Assembly: GCA_028701435.1 (NCBI GenBank)
Contig: JAQVQT010000010.1
Span: 1-22,069 of the forward strand
Origin: Smithellaceae bacterium
Lineage (GTDB): Bacteria > Desulfobacterota > Syntrophia > Syntrophales > Smithellaceae
Length of the DNA stretch: 22,069 nt
Reading direction: 5' to 3'
The position numbers were made by a program, and so were the translations under genes. Below are positions 1 to 7,433 of the stretch, piece by piece. Numbering within the stretch: position 1 is the first letter of the stretch; every line of letters begins with the position of its first letter. The notes below the pieces were generated by a model. The model did not search any database. It was not told the DNA's origin and saw only the letters and a program-made list of their open reading frames with translations.

Positions 1-1343
1 TAGATTTCCATATCCCGCGGCGAGTCGTCCGGCTGGAGAATCAGGCTGTCGTCGATGACCAGCCGCTCGGGCGTTCGGACGTCCGGGTACTCCATCCCGA
101 GATCGCGCGGATCGGTGAAGCGGCCGGTGATGACCGCCGCCGCGGCCGTCTCGGGGCTTACCAGATAGATGTCGGCGTCGAGCGTGCCTGACCGTCCGAG
201 GAAATTCCGGTTGGAGGTTCGCAGCGAAACCGCGCCGGATTGCGGGCTCTGGCTGTTGCCGATGCAGAAGCCGCAGGCGTTTTCCATAAGCCGCGCGCCG
301 GAGGCGATCAGGTCCGCCAGGTAGCCGTCGCGGGCGAGATTGTCCAGCACCTGCCGCGAGCCTGGGGCCAGAATAAAGCTTACGTTCGAATGCGCGACTT
401 TGTCTTTGAGGATTTTGGCGACCGTCACCAGGTCCTTGTAGGAGGAATTGGTGCAGCTCCCCAGGCAGACCTGCTGGACGGGGATGCCGCTCAACGACCG
501 GACCGTGCCGATGTTTTCGGGGCTGTGCGGTTTGGCTGTAAGCGGTTCGAGCCGGGACAGGTCGATGGTCACGACACGGGCATACACTGCGTCCTCGTCC
601 GCTTTCAGTTCGATAAAATCCGCTTCCCGCTCCTGGGAGCGCAGAAATTGCCGGGTCATCTCGTCGCTGGGAAACACGGAGGTCGTCACGCCGCATTCCG
701 CGCCCATGTTGGCGATGGTGGCGCGCTCCGGAACGCCGAGCGCCGCCAAGCCTTCACCGCCGTATTCGAAAACGGTTCCGACATTGCCTTTCGTTGAAAA
801 AATTTCCAGCACTTTGAGGATGACATCTTTTGCGGAAACCCAGGGCGGCAGCTTTCCTTCCAGGTTGATTTTTACCACGGACGGGCAGGTGAGGTAAAAA
901 GGCTCTCCCGCCATCGCCTGCGCGACGTCGAGTCCGCCCGCGCCGACGGCGATCATGCCCAGCGCGCCGCAGGTGGGTGTGTGGCTGTCGGAGCCGATCA
1001 GCGTTTTGCCCGGACGCCCGAAGCGCTCCAGGTGGACCTGATGGCAAATTCCGTTCCCGGCGCGCGACAGAACGATGCCGAACTTATTCGCGACGCTTTG
1101 CAGATAGCGGTGATCGTCCGCGTTTTCAAAGCCGATTTGAATCGTATTGTGGTCGATGTAGCTGACGGAAAGCTCCGTGCGGACCCGGGGAACGTTCATG
1201 GCTTCAAACTGCAGATAAGCCATGGTGCCGGTGGCGTCCTGGGTGAGGGTCTGGTCGATGCGGATGCCGATTTCCTCGCCGGGCGCGAGATTGCCGTCCA
1301 CCAGATGTTCGGCCAGAATTTTTTCCACGATGTTTTTTCCCAT
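1..1343 (-). CDS. Aconitate hydratase, Aquifex-type, N-terminal part (runs off the window)
   Basis: The reading frame stays open from the ATG at 1343 to the window edge, giving 447 codons of a protein that in this family is usually about 640-650 residues, so the C-terminal swivel domain is missing here. The [4Fe-4S] cysteines are visible: C297 in VCLGSCTNSS and C357/C360 in ACGFCIGNSQSP. The segment GSDSHTPTCGALGM (about 117-130) is also typical of the aconitase/isopropylmalate dehydratase family. The enzyme would isomerise citrate and isocitrate in the cytosol through the cluster. The start is supported by AAGGAAG about 6 bases upstream. An isopropylmalate or homoaconitate dehydratase large subunit is the alternative. 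The N-terminus and the serine/asparagine context around the first cluster cysteine favour aconitase. Confidence 0.9.
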   Translation of the reverse strand, partial: MGKNIVEKILAEHLVDGNLAPGEEIGIRIDQTLTQDATGTMAYLQFEAMNVPRVRTELSVSYIDHNTIQIGFENADDHRYLQSVANKFGIVLSRAGNGICHQVHLERFGRPGKTLIGSDSHTPTCGALGMIAVGAGGLDVAQAMAGEPFYLTCPSVVKINLEGKLPPWVSAKDVILKVLEIFSTKGNVGTVFEYGGEGLAALGVPERATIANMGAECGVTTSVFPSDEMTRQFLRSQEREADFIELKADEDAVYARVVTIDLSRLEPLTAKPHSPENIGTVRSLSGIPVQQVCLGSCTNSSYKDLVTVAKILKDKVAHSNVSFILAPGSRQVLDNLARDGYLADLIASGARLMENACGFCIGNSQSPQSGAVSLRTSNRNFLGRSGTLDADIYLVSPETAAAAVITGRFTDPRDLGMEYPDVRTPERLVIDDSLILQPDDSPRDMEI

Positions 1344-1774
1344 TGGTTCTTCCTTACGGCAAATTGCAATTATCCCAGTTAATTCAGCAGTCTTTCACCC
1401 ATTCGATACGGGAACCGGCAGGATTGTCCTCATATAATAAACGGCCGGGATAAGCAACCGGCAAAAACGGCCCATAAAAAAAGTTTATCCGGTATGCGTC
1501 CTTTTTGATTTTACTGAAATAGGTCGGCAGATCCCTCCCTGTGAGACATTACCAAAAATCCGCTATAAAAAATCGTGACGGCAGTCTTAAAAAAGGTTTT
1601 CCATCCGAACCATTTTCTAACAATTTCAATCGGAACGATGGTCTTCAGGTCTCTTGGCGCATAAATCACCTCGAATCTTTCCAGCAGGAAACCGTAACTC
1701 TCTGTGGAAAGAGAGAGCCCGGTAAATCGGAGGGGGATGCTGAACGTTATTTAAAATGGAAGTGAATCCCTTAT
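1344..1774. other. Intergenic stretch with no recognised gene
   Basis: This 431-base gap lies between the start of the aconitase gene and the end of nikR. It is AT-richer than the flanking genes. A 74-codon plus-strand frame exists at 1541-1765, but its translation resembles nothing I know and no good ribosome site precedes it. Two small hairpins are visible: GCCGG/CCGGC at 1444-1462, and CTCTCT/AGAGAG at 1698-1715 with a six-base loop. Neither is followed by a clear T-run in either direction. No riboswitch consensus was recognised. Confidence 0.5.
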
Positions 1775-2191
1775 TCAGGTTATATGCTTCCCTTTTGTCG
1801 CCATCATAAATCCAGCGTGTTTTACGCTCTTGACGGCTTTTAATTTCTGATAGAGTTCTTCAATATCCTTCGATTTCCCCTTTGTAACAATAATTTCAAA
1901 ACAATTGTGATGATCCAGATGAATATGCTGGCTGGAAAGAATGCAGGTATGATAATCATGCTGAACATCAAGCACTTTTGTGACCAGTTCTCTTGTATGA
2001 TGATTATAAATAAGCGTGATGGCTCCGGTCACTTCCTTGTTTTCCGTCCATTCCTTCTTGACCAGTTCTTCCCGGATCATATCGCGTAGAGCTTCAGAGC
2101 GGTTTGTGTATTTTCTTTGTTTGATATGCCGGTCAAATTTTACCAGAAGATCTTCTTCCAGTGATACGCCAAAACGAACGAGTTTGGACAT
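1775..2191 (-). CDS. nikR: Nickel-responsive transcriptional regulator NikR
   Basis: The 138-residue protein has the NikR architecture: an N-terminal ribbon-helix-helix DNA-binding domain (about 1-45, beginning MSKLVRFGVSLEEDLL) and a C-terminal ACT-like nickel-binding domain. The expected nickel ligands H78, H89, H91 and C97 are all present, in QHDYHT and HIHLDHHNC, offset by two from E. coli H76/H87/H89/C95. In known NikR proteins nickel binding increases affinity for an operator and represses nickel uptake. The ATG at 2191 is chosen because a near-perfect Shine-Dalgarno AAGGAGGTGAT (2206-2196) ends just before it. The upstream GTG (2200) and ATG (2197) lie inside that motif. The gene diverges from a TonB receptor/ABC importer operon, which is its likely target. 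Confidence 0.93.
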   Translation of the reverse strand: MSKLVRFGVSLEEDLLVKFDRHIKQRKYTNRSEALRDMIREELVKKEWTENKEVTGAITLIYNHHTRELVTKVLDVQHDYHTCILSSQHIHLDHHNCFEIIVTKGKSKDIEELYQKLKAVKSVKHAGFMMATKGKHIT

Positions 2192-2229
2192 AATCATCAC
2201 CTCCTTAAACTATTGCATGGCATCAATAC

Positions 2230-2242
2230 AGTAATCATTACT
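2230..2242. promoter_or_regulatory. Short palindrome upstream of nikR
   Basis: AGTAATCATTACT is a perfect 13-base palindrome about 40 bases ahead of the nikR start, where a minus-strand promoter would be expected. It does not match the NikR operator form seen at 2365-2391, so it may serve another regulator or be chance in AT-rich DNA. Confidence 0.3.
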
Positions 2243-2345
2243 CTAAGATCAATTTATTTTTAACATTATCATTCCATCCGTTGATCGACATTTTCATATT
2301 CAGCACAATCATTTAATCCAATATCCTGATGTTTAAGCATGATGG

Positions 2346-2374
2346 TTGACAGGTCATATGTGATGTGGCACTAT
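2346..2374 (+). promoter_or_regulatory. Putative sigma-70 promoter of the TonB/ABC operon
   Basis: A consensus -35 TTGACA occupies 2346-2351. With a 17-base spacer the -10 would be CACTAT at 2369-2374, which matches the consensus at only three of six positions. The element lies about 90 bases ahead of the receptor start, and its -10 falls inside the NikR-like operator, which is what repression would need. The -35 is convincing and the -10 is weak. Confidence 0.4.
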
Positions 2375-2391
2375 TATTCAACTCGTAGCAC
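2365..2391. promoter_or_regulatory. Putative NikR operator
   Basis: GTGGCAC (2365-2371) and GTAGCAC (2385-2391) form an imperfect inverted repeat with exactly 13 bases between the arms. The NikR consensus I recall for Deltaproteobacteria is GTGTTAC-N13/14-GTAACAC. The arms match it at 5/7 and 6/7 positions. The site is between divergent nikR and the TonB receptor gene and overlaps the receptor's likely -10. The match is by eye from a remembered consensus. Confidence 0.55.
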
Positions 2392-2464
2392 GATTCAGGG
2401 GCGTCTCGCCTGCGTTTCATGAATCAGACACATGGAATCATCGTATCTCCATCGAAAGGATGTC

Positions 2465-4423
2465 ATGAAGAAACGTTATCTAGTCTTGTTTTCGCTGTTT
2501 TTTGTCGTAACTTTTCTTCAATATCCTGCAGGGTCCGCCGAGGAGAAGACCGAAGCACCTGTCCGCATGGAGGAGGTGGTTGTTGTGGCATCGCCGATTA
2601 TCGAAGGAAACCGTGTCAGCAATACGGGGAATCAAGTGACCACCGTCAGCCGGAAACAAATTGATGACTTAAACGCCCAGGATCTCCCTTCGGCTCTGCG
2701 CCATACACCCGGCGTCGTGATCTCCCGCCATAATTATGTGGGAAGTTTCGGCGGCGGTGACGGAGGCGCGGTATACATTCGAGGCATGGGCAGCTCCCGC
2801 CCCGGCGCGGAAATTCAAATGCTTGTGGATGGTGTGCCCAAATATGCCGGTATTTGGACACACCCCCTTCTGGACATCATGAGCGTCGACATCGCTGATA
2901 GAATTGAAATCTACAAAGGCGCACAGCCGGTCCTCTTTGGGAATATGACGGCGGGTGCCGTCAACATCATCACTAAAACGCAAAAAAAAGACGGTTTCTC
3001 AACCAGCATTTTCGGCTCGGGAGGCTCTTACAACACATTCATTGAACGTTTTGAGCACGGTGGCAAAATAAAAAGTACGGACTATTATCTGCTCCAAAGT
3101 TTCAAACAGTCCAGCGGACATCGGGATCATGCGGGCGGAGAACTTCAGGATTACTTTGCCCACATGGGTCATGATATTTCCGAAGCCTGGAGAATATCGA
3201 TTACAGCCAATGCGACCCACAACTCCGCCGATGATCCCGGCCCGGAAAATCGCCCTCAGGAAAGGCAGGGAACTTTTAAAACAGAAGACAATCTAGGCAT
3301 TGTCAACCTGTCGCATGTCTATAACATCGCAAAAGGCGATCTGAAGTTTTACTGGAACAACGGCAAAGCAAGCTGGAAGGATCAATATGATCTAACGAAT
3401 CTTTTTCATTATGACACCATTACGAAATTTGACAATTACGGCATTCGTGCGCGTGAAGTATTCAAGCCCTGGACCGGCGGTGCGCTGACGACGGGAGCCG
3501 ATTGGGACTGCACATCCGGAACCGTCACCATCGACCGGGAATTGCCCAGACCGGACAGCTACTTTTCTCGTGATACATTCAGAATACTGTCACCCTATCT
3601 GTCGCTTGGTCACGAATTTAAGCTGATGCAGCAATGGATTCTGATCCCCTCCGTGGGGGTTCGTTACTACGACCACAGTGATTTCGACGACCGTTGGGCT
3701 CCGCAGGCAGGTCTGGTGCTGAAAGATCCTTTGACGGATATTCATCTGTTCTACGGCAGAGGAGTCAATTACCCAGGGCTTTATGCAGTCGCCCAATCCA
3801 ACATGTTATGGGGCGGCAATTTACGCTGGAAAGACCTTGCCCCCGAAACTGTCGATCATCTGGAAGCAGGCATCAGCCACTTTTTTGGTCAGAAAGTTCG
3901 TGCCGATTTGACATGGTTCCATGATAAAGGAAATAATAGGTTAATCATGATTGCCAGTCCGGCTCCGCCTCATTACGAAAATATTGGAAACTTTGAAACG
4001 CAAGGCCTGGAGGCAACCCTGACCGTAAAACCAGTTCGGAACCTCTCCCTGTTTACAGGTGGCACCTGGATTTATGAACGCTCTCCGGACAATCTGCCTT
4101 ATGCGCCGGAGTGGACAGCGTCGGCAGGAGGCAATCTGCGCCTTTTCCAGCATTTGAAAATAAGCCTGGATACTACCTATCAGGACTCCCAGTACGTCGC
4201 CAATAATCGCACCCTGAATTATGGAGGAACCAGCATTGCAAAAATTGACGGCTTCTGGATTTTAAACGGCAAGATTAGCTGGGAATTTAAATGGCCGTCG
4301 CCCAGGTTAACCGGCGATATATTTCTGGCCGGAGAAAATCTGACCAATGTAAGTTACGCTTATAAAAAGGATTATCCTATGCCCGGCATTAACTGCCTGT
4401 TGGGAATTAATATTAAATTCTAA
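2465..4423 (+). CDS. TonB-dependent outer-membrane receptor (probably nickel or nickel-chelate)
   Basis: This 652-residue protein has a signal peptide (about 1-24, MKKRYLVLFS then a hydrophobic run to AGSA). A TonB-box-like EEVVVVAS follows near 36-43. A plug domain occupies about 50-175, with LPSALRHTPGVVI, YIRGMG, MLVDGVP and DRIEIYKGAQPVLFGNMTAGAVN-type sequence. The rest is a long beta-barrel ending in a C-terminal phenylalanine, as expected for BamA recognition. It would take up a ligand across the outer membrane using TonB energy. The ATG at 2465 is preferred over one at 2432 because AAAGGA lies just upstream and the signal peptide then starts correctly. It is the first gene of an operon with an ABC-3 importer and sits next to nikR, so nickel or a nickel complex is the inferred ligand. 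Sequence alone does not exclude cobalt, zinc or iron chelates. Confidence 0.88.
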   Translation: MKKRYLVLFSLFFVVTFLQYPAGSAEEKTEAPVRMEEVVVVASPIIEGNRVSNTGNQVTTVSRKQIDDLNAQDLPSALRHTPGVVISRHNYVGSFGGGDGGAVYIRGMGSSRPGAEIQMLVDGVPKYAGIWTHPLLDIMSVDIADRIEIYKGAQPVLFGNMTAGAVNIITKTQKKDGFSTSIFGSGGSYNTFIERFEHGGKIKSTDYYLLQSFKQSSGHRDHAGGELQDYFAHMGHDISEAWRISITANATHNSADDPGPENRPQERQGTFKTEDNLGIVNLSHVYNIAKGDLKFYWNNGKASWKDQYDLTNLFHYDTITKFDNYGIRAREVFKPWTGGALTTGADWDCTSGTVTIDRELPRPDSYFSRDTFRILSPYLSLGHEFKLMQQWILIPSVGVRYYDHSDFDDRWAPQAGLVLKDPLTDIHLFYGRGVNYPGLYAVAQSNMLWGGNLRWKDLAPETVDHLEAGISHFFGQKVRADLTWFHDKGNNRLIMIASPAPPHYENIGNFETQGLEATLTVKPVRNLSLFTGGTWIYERSPDNLPYAPEWTASAGGNLRLFQHLKISLDTTYQDSQYVANNRTLNYGGTSIAKIDGFWILNGKISWEFKWPSPRLTGDIFLAGENLTNVSYAYKKDYPMPGINCLLGINIKF

Positions 4424-4442
4424 AATGATAAGGTGAATGTAA

Positions 4443-5063
4443 ATGCAAGAGGTTAAGATTGATTTGGCAAGGGCAAAATTCTTCGATGAATTATCAGGTC
4501 GCTGGGATACCCAAGGTCCGTCTCCCGAACCGGAAATTGTGTTGGCCTTTCTTCGGAGGCTGAACATTGATTCAGAGAAAACCGTTTTGGATGTAGGGAC
4601 AGGGACCGGTTTTCTCCTTCCGCATATTTTTTCTTTTCATCCGGCCAGGGTGATTGCCTTGGATTTATCGGCGGAGATGCTGTCCATATTGCGGAGTAAA
4701 TATTCTTCCAGATTTGGCGCCAACCTGGAGATTTTGCAGGGTGATGTCCATTGGCTGAACCTGCGCGATGCCACGGCGGATATTGCGGTCTGTAACGGTG
4801 TTTATCCGCATTTTCACGACAAGTCGTTGGCGTTGTCTCAACTGCATCGCGTGCTGAAAAAAGGGGGCACGCTGGCCGTCAACCATTTTGCCGGCAGACA
4901 GTTCATCAACAGCATTCACGGATCATCCTCCCACGACCTGATCCGGCGGGACCTGCTGGACCCGGCGATGATGGTGTCCGAGACCATCGCCTGTCATGGA
5001 TTTCATGTAACAGAATGGCGCGATAACCCCACGGAATATTATCTGATCGCGGAGAAGATATGA
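4443..5063 (+). CDS. Class I SAM-dependent methyltransferase in the metal-uptake operon
   Basis: The 206-residue protein has a class I methyltransferase fold: motif I VLDVGTGTGFLLP at about 68-80, an acidic loop after the next strand (VIALDLSAEML), and the motif IV-like region ADIAVCNGVYPHFHD. It resembles the UbiE/Methyltransf_11 group, but the substrate cannot be read. The C-terminal half is histidine-rich (PHFHD, NHFAG, SIHGSSSHD), which could matter for metal or chelate binding, though that is speculation. AAGGTGA lies seven bases ahead of the ATG. The gene starts 19 bases after the receptor stop, and its own stop overlaps the ATPase start by ATGA, so it is translationally coupled to the transporter. 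This suggests a job tied to uptake, such as modifying or processing an imported chelate or making a chelator. Confidence 0.8.
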   Translation: MQEVKIDLARAKFFDELSGRWDTQGPSPEPEIVLAFLRRLNIDSEKTVLDVGTGTGFLLPHIFSFHPARVIALDLSAEMLSILRSKYSSRFGANLEILQGDVHWLNLRDATADIAVCNGVYPHFHDKSLALSQLHRVLKKGGTLAVNHFAGRQFINSIHGSSSHDLIRRDLLDPAMMVSETIACHGFHVTEWRDNPTEYYLIAEKI

Positions 5064-5743
5064 CGAGGGAAGCAGTCGTTGAAATTCATGACCTTGTTGC
5101 CGGATATGGCCGTCATCAGGTTCTGCAACAACTTGATGTAACAGTACGGCGTGGAGAGGCTCTGGGCATTGCAGGCAAAAACGGAGCGGGCAAAACAACT
5201 TTATTCAAGGTCATTCTGGGGTTACTGGCGCCCATGGAGGGCAATGTGAGCGTGCAGGGACAAATCCTGAACACTCCCCGCGTTCGCAGGTTGATGAGAT
5301 GTCAGATTGGATATGTGCCTCAGTTGCATACGCCGGGGAAAATGCCGGTTTCCGTTCATGATGCTGTTCTGATGGGACGATGGAGCAAAGGGTTTGGGTT
5401 TCTTAAGCGCCCGCGCCCGCAGGACCGCCAAAAGGTAATCGAAATTCTTCAGGAAATAGGGCTGTCGCACAAGGAACGACAGGATGTGCGTCTTTTATCC
5501 GGCGGAGAGCAGCAAAAGGTGTCCATTGGGCGCGCGCTGGTTCGTGAAGCACCCATCCTGCTTCTGGACGAACCCAGCACCTACCTGGATCACTCATCGC
5601 AGTTGGAAATTATCGAGCTGATCAGATCCGTTCGCTTGAAGTATCGCCTCACTCTGATTATGATCAGCCATGATCCGGAGCATTTGGAGGGGATGAGTGA
5701 CCGCATCCTTTTGTTAAAGAACGGCCGATTGGAAGAGCGATAA
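5060..5743 (+). CDS. ABC transporter ATP-binding protein, ABC-3 (ZnuC-like) metal importer
   Basis: All ATPase motifs are intact in 227 residues: Walker A GKNGAGKTT (about 39-47), Q-loop YVPQLH, signature LSGGEQQKVS, Walker B ILLLDEPS and switch histidine MISHD. It would form a cytoplasmic dimer that powers the permease encoded immediately downstream. Its start overlaps the methyltransferase stop (ATGA). The gene set ATPase, permease, binding protein is the ZnuCBA/TroBCA type rather than the NikABCDE or NikMNQO type usually associated with nickel. The nearby NikR gene and operator are the reasons to suspect nickel. Confidence 0.9.
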   Translation: MTREAVVEIHDLVAGYGRHQVLQQLDVTVRRGEALGIAGKNGAGKTTLFKVILGLLAPMEGNVSVQGQILNTPRVRRLMRCQIGYVPQLHTPGKMPVSVHDAVLMGRWSKGFGFLKRPRPQDRQKVIEILQEIGLSHKERQDVRLLSGGEQQKVSIGRALVREAPILLLDEPSTYLDHSSQLEIIELIRSVRLKYRLTLIMISHDPEHLEGMSDRILLLKNGRLEER

Positions 5744-6565
5744 ATGACCTTATTTGATTTCCTGACCATTCCTTTGTTTCAAAAGGCCTTGACTGCTGCT
5801 TTTCTGTCCGGTGCGGGTCTCTCTCTACTGGGCGTGGTCATTTTAAACCTGAATCTGACAACAATCCGTTTTGCCCTGATGCACATTGCTTTGCTGGGCG
5901 CGGCCATTGCGATGGTTCTTGGATTTTCTCCTCTTACAGGAGCCATGGCTGGGATTATTATTGCGTCATTGTTGCTCGGCCCCGCAGGCGATTTTCTAAA
6001 CATGGATACCGGCGTCAGCGGTGTGCTTTTTATGACCGGGTCTCTGGGGCTTGCATTTCTGATATTTTATAAAGCCGGCGTTCCGGCGATGGACGCTTTT
6101 GCTCTTTTTTCCGGCAGCATCCTGGCCTTGACCGCGCTTGAAATATGGGTGATCGGAGGGCTCGCGGTTTTGATCATTTTGATCTTCTTCCTCTTTTACC
6201 GCGAGATTCAGATGGTGTTGTTTAATCAGGAATTGGCCGAAAGCCTCGGGGTTCCGGCCAAAGAAATTCGCAATGCACTTTTGCTGCTGACCGGATTGGC
6301 GATTGGCGTCAATATCCGAATGGTCGGTGTTTTGCTGATTGACGCAGCGGTTCTGCTGCCTGCAGTGGCGGCGCTTTCCATCGCCAAAAGCCTTCGTGGC
6401 GCTTTGCTGCTTTCCGCCTTTTTCGGCATGGTTTCACAGGTGGGAGGCGTGGCTTTTTCAATGATTTACGATTGCCCGAGCGGCGCCAGCATCACGCTGG
6501 CCGCGGTGCTGATGGTTTGCCTCGCCGCGATTTACGGGCATTTCGTAAAGTCTATCAGGAGATGA
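5744..6565 (+). CDS. ABC-3 family metal transporter permease (ZnuB-like)
   Basis: The 273-residue product is almost wholly hydrophobic, with about eight or nine membrane segments, as in ZnuB/TroC-type permeases. Near residues 160-200 is a family-typical stretch: VLFNQELAESLGVPAKEIRN is the probable coupling region to the ATPase, followed by a segment resembling the ABC-3 motif around GVLLIDAAVLLPAVAALSIA. The gene begins immediately after the ATPase stop, with GGAAGAG a few bases upstream, and ends overlapping the next gene. It would form the inner-membrane channel for the metal delivered by the periplasmic binding protein. Confidence 0.9.
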   Translation: MTLFDFLTIPLFQKALTAAFLSGAGLSLLGVVILNLNLTTIRFALMHIALLGAAIAMVLGFSPLTGAMAGIIIASLLLGPAGDFLNMDTGVSGVLFMTGSLGLAFLIFYKAGVPAMDAFALFSGSILALTALEIWVIGGLAVLIILIFFLFYREIQMVLFNQELAESLGVPAKEIRNALLLLTGLAIGVNIRMVGVLLIDAAVLLPAVAALSIAKSLRGALLLSAFFGMVSQVGGVAFSMIYDCPSGASITLAAVLMVCLAAIYGHFVKSIRR

Positions 6566-7344
6566 AAAAACCCGTGAATGCGTTTAAAAAATTGGCTTTC
6601 TTTATTTTGTGTTTTTTCCTGGCCGGCATCTGCAACGCACCGTCCACCAGTGCGACAGGAGCGGAAGATAAAATCATCGTTGTAGCCTCAACCAGTTGGA
6701 CGGGCGCCATCGCTGAAGCAGCCGGCGCTGATGAGGTCCGCGTACTGGCGCCGTTTGAATTGAAGCACCCCCCTGAATATGACTACCGGCCGTCGGATAT
6801 CGCTCGGCTGCGTTTTGCGCGTTTGCTCGTTTATGGCGGTTATGAACCATTTGTAAGAAAGCTTGCTGTTGCCGCAGGAGTTCCCCAGGAGAAAATGGTT
6901 GTCATCGTTACCAGTAACGACCCGGATAATTTGAAGAAACAAGCAAGATGTCTGGCTGAAAAAATGGGGACGCAAAAACGGGAAGTTGCCTGGGAGAAAG
7001 CATTCAACAAGGTATTGGCGGATATTAAAAAGCAAGCCCCAAAAAATAAAATCAGCCAAAAGAGGGTGTTGGTGCATAAATATCAGGCCCCCTTGGTCAA
7101 GTGGCTTGGATTTAATGTCATCGGTGTCTTCAACACGGAGGAGTTAAGCCCGAATAAAGTAATGGAATACGCCATGATGAAACCTGACATGGTCATTGAT
7201 AATTTTCATAATCCCCAAGGGAAGCCGATTGCCGAAATCGCCAAGTGTGATTATGTGGCAATAATCAATTTCCCTTCCGCCAATACTCGTACGCTGATTG
7301 AATTACTGAAGGAAAACGCGGCCAAACTGGGCGTGAAAAGATAA
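6562..7344 (+). CDS. Periplasmic metal-binding protein, compact ZnuA/TroA-like
   Basis: This 260-residue protein starts with a hydrophobic export signal (about 10-34). A TroA-fold sequence follows: KHPPEYDYRPSDIARLR (about 68-84), the counterpart of the first histidine-ligand loop, VHKYQAPLVKWLG with H172, and DNFHNPQG with D213/H216. H69, H172 and H216 are the best candidate metal ligands. It is shorter than usual ZnuA proteins (about 300) and lacks both the His/Asp-rich loop and an HVWLDP-type segment, so it is a divergent branch. The ATG overlaps the permease stop (ATGA). AGGAG directly abuts this ATG with no spacer, so initiation probably relies on coupling, and a GTG at 6574 is an alternative start. 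C24 (FLAGIC) is not a good lipobox. Confidence 0.8.
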   Translation: MKKPVNAFKKLAFFILCFFLAGICNAPSTSATGAEDKIIVVASTSWTGAIAEAAGADEVRVLAPFELKHPPEYDYRPSDIARLRFARLLVYGGYEPFVRKLAVAAGVPQEKMVVIVTSNDPDNLKKQARCLAEKMGTQKREVAWEKAFNKVLADIKKQAPKNKISQKRVLVHKYQAPLVKWLGFNVIGVFNTEELSPNKVMEYAMMKPDMVIDNFHNPQGKPIAEIAKCDYVAIINFPSANTRTLIELLKENAAKLGVKR

Positions 7345-7376
7345 TTATCGCAGAAGATAAAAACAAAACTATCTGT

Positions 7377-7406
7377 AAAAAAAAGAGGCGTTCAAGACTC
7401 TTTTTT
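7377..7406. terminator. Bidirectional terminator-like hairpin between convergent genes
   Basis: AAAAAAGAG pairs with CTCTTTTTT around a ten-base loop (7388-7397). The A-run and T-run make the hairpin usable in both directions. It sits 33 bases after the binding-protein stop and 28 bases past the stop of the convergent NlpC/P60 gene. Only three G-C pairs support the stem, so strength is uncertain. Confidence 0.55.
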
Positions 7407-7433
7407 AAAATCCTTTTGAAAGACAAAGCGCCG

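Noticed and set aside
240..897. Two plus-strand open frames (240-797 and 448-897)
   Set aside because: They lie opposite the aconitase gene, whose minus-strand frame is open throughout and has all cluster cysteines; their translations look like reverse-complement shadows.
981..1382. Plus-strand 133-codon frame
   Set aside because: Antisense shadow of the aconitase N-terminus, with no recognisable domain.
1541..1765. 74-codon plus-strand frame in the intergenic gap
   Set aside because: No ribosome site, no recognisable sequence features; likely chance.
2201..2464. Cobalamin riboswitch ahead of the TonB receptor gene
   Set aside because: TonB receptors are often under B12 riboswitches, but no B12-box-like sequence or suitable folding was seen; the NikR-like site explains the region better.
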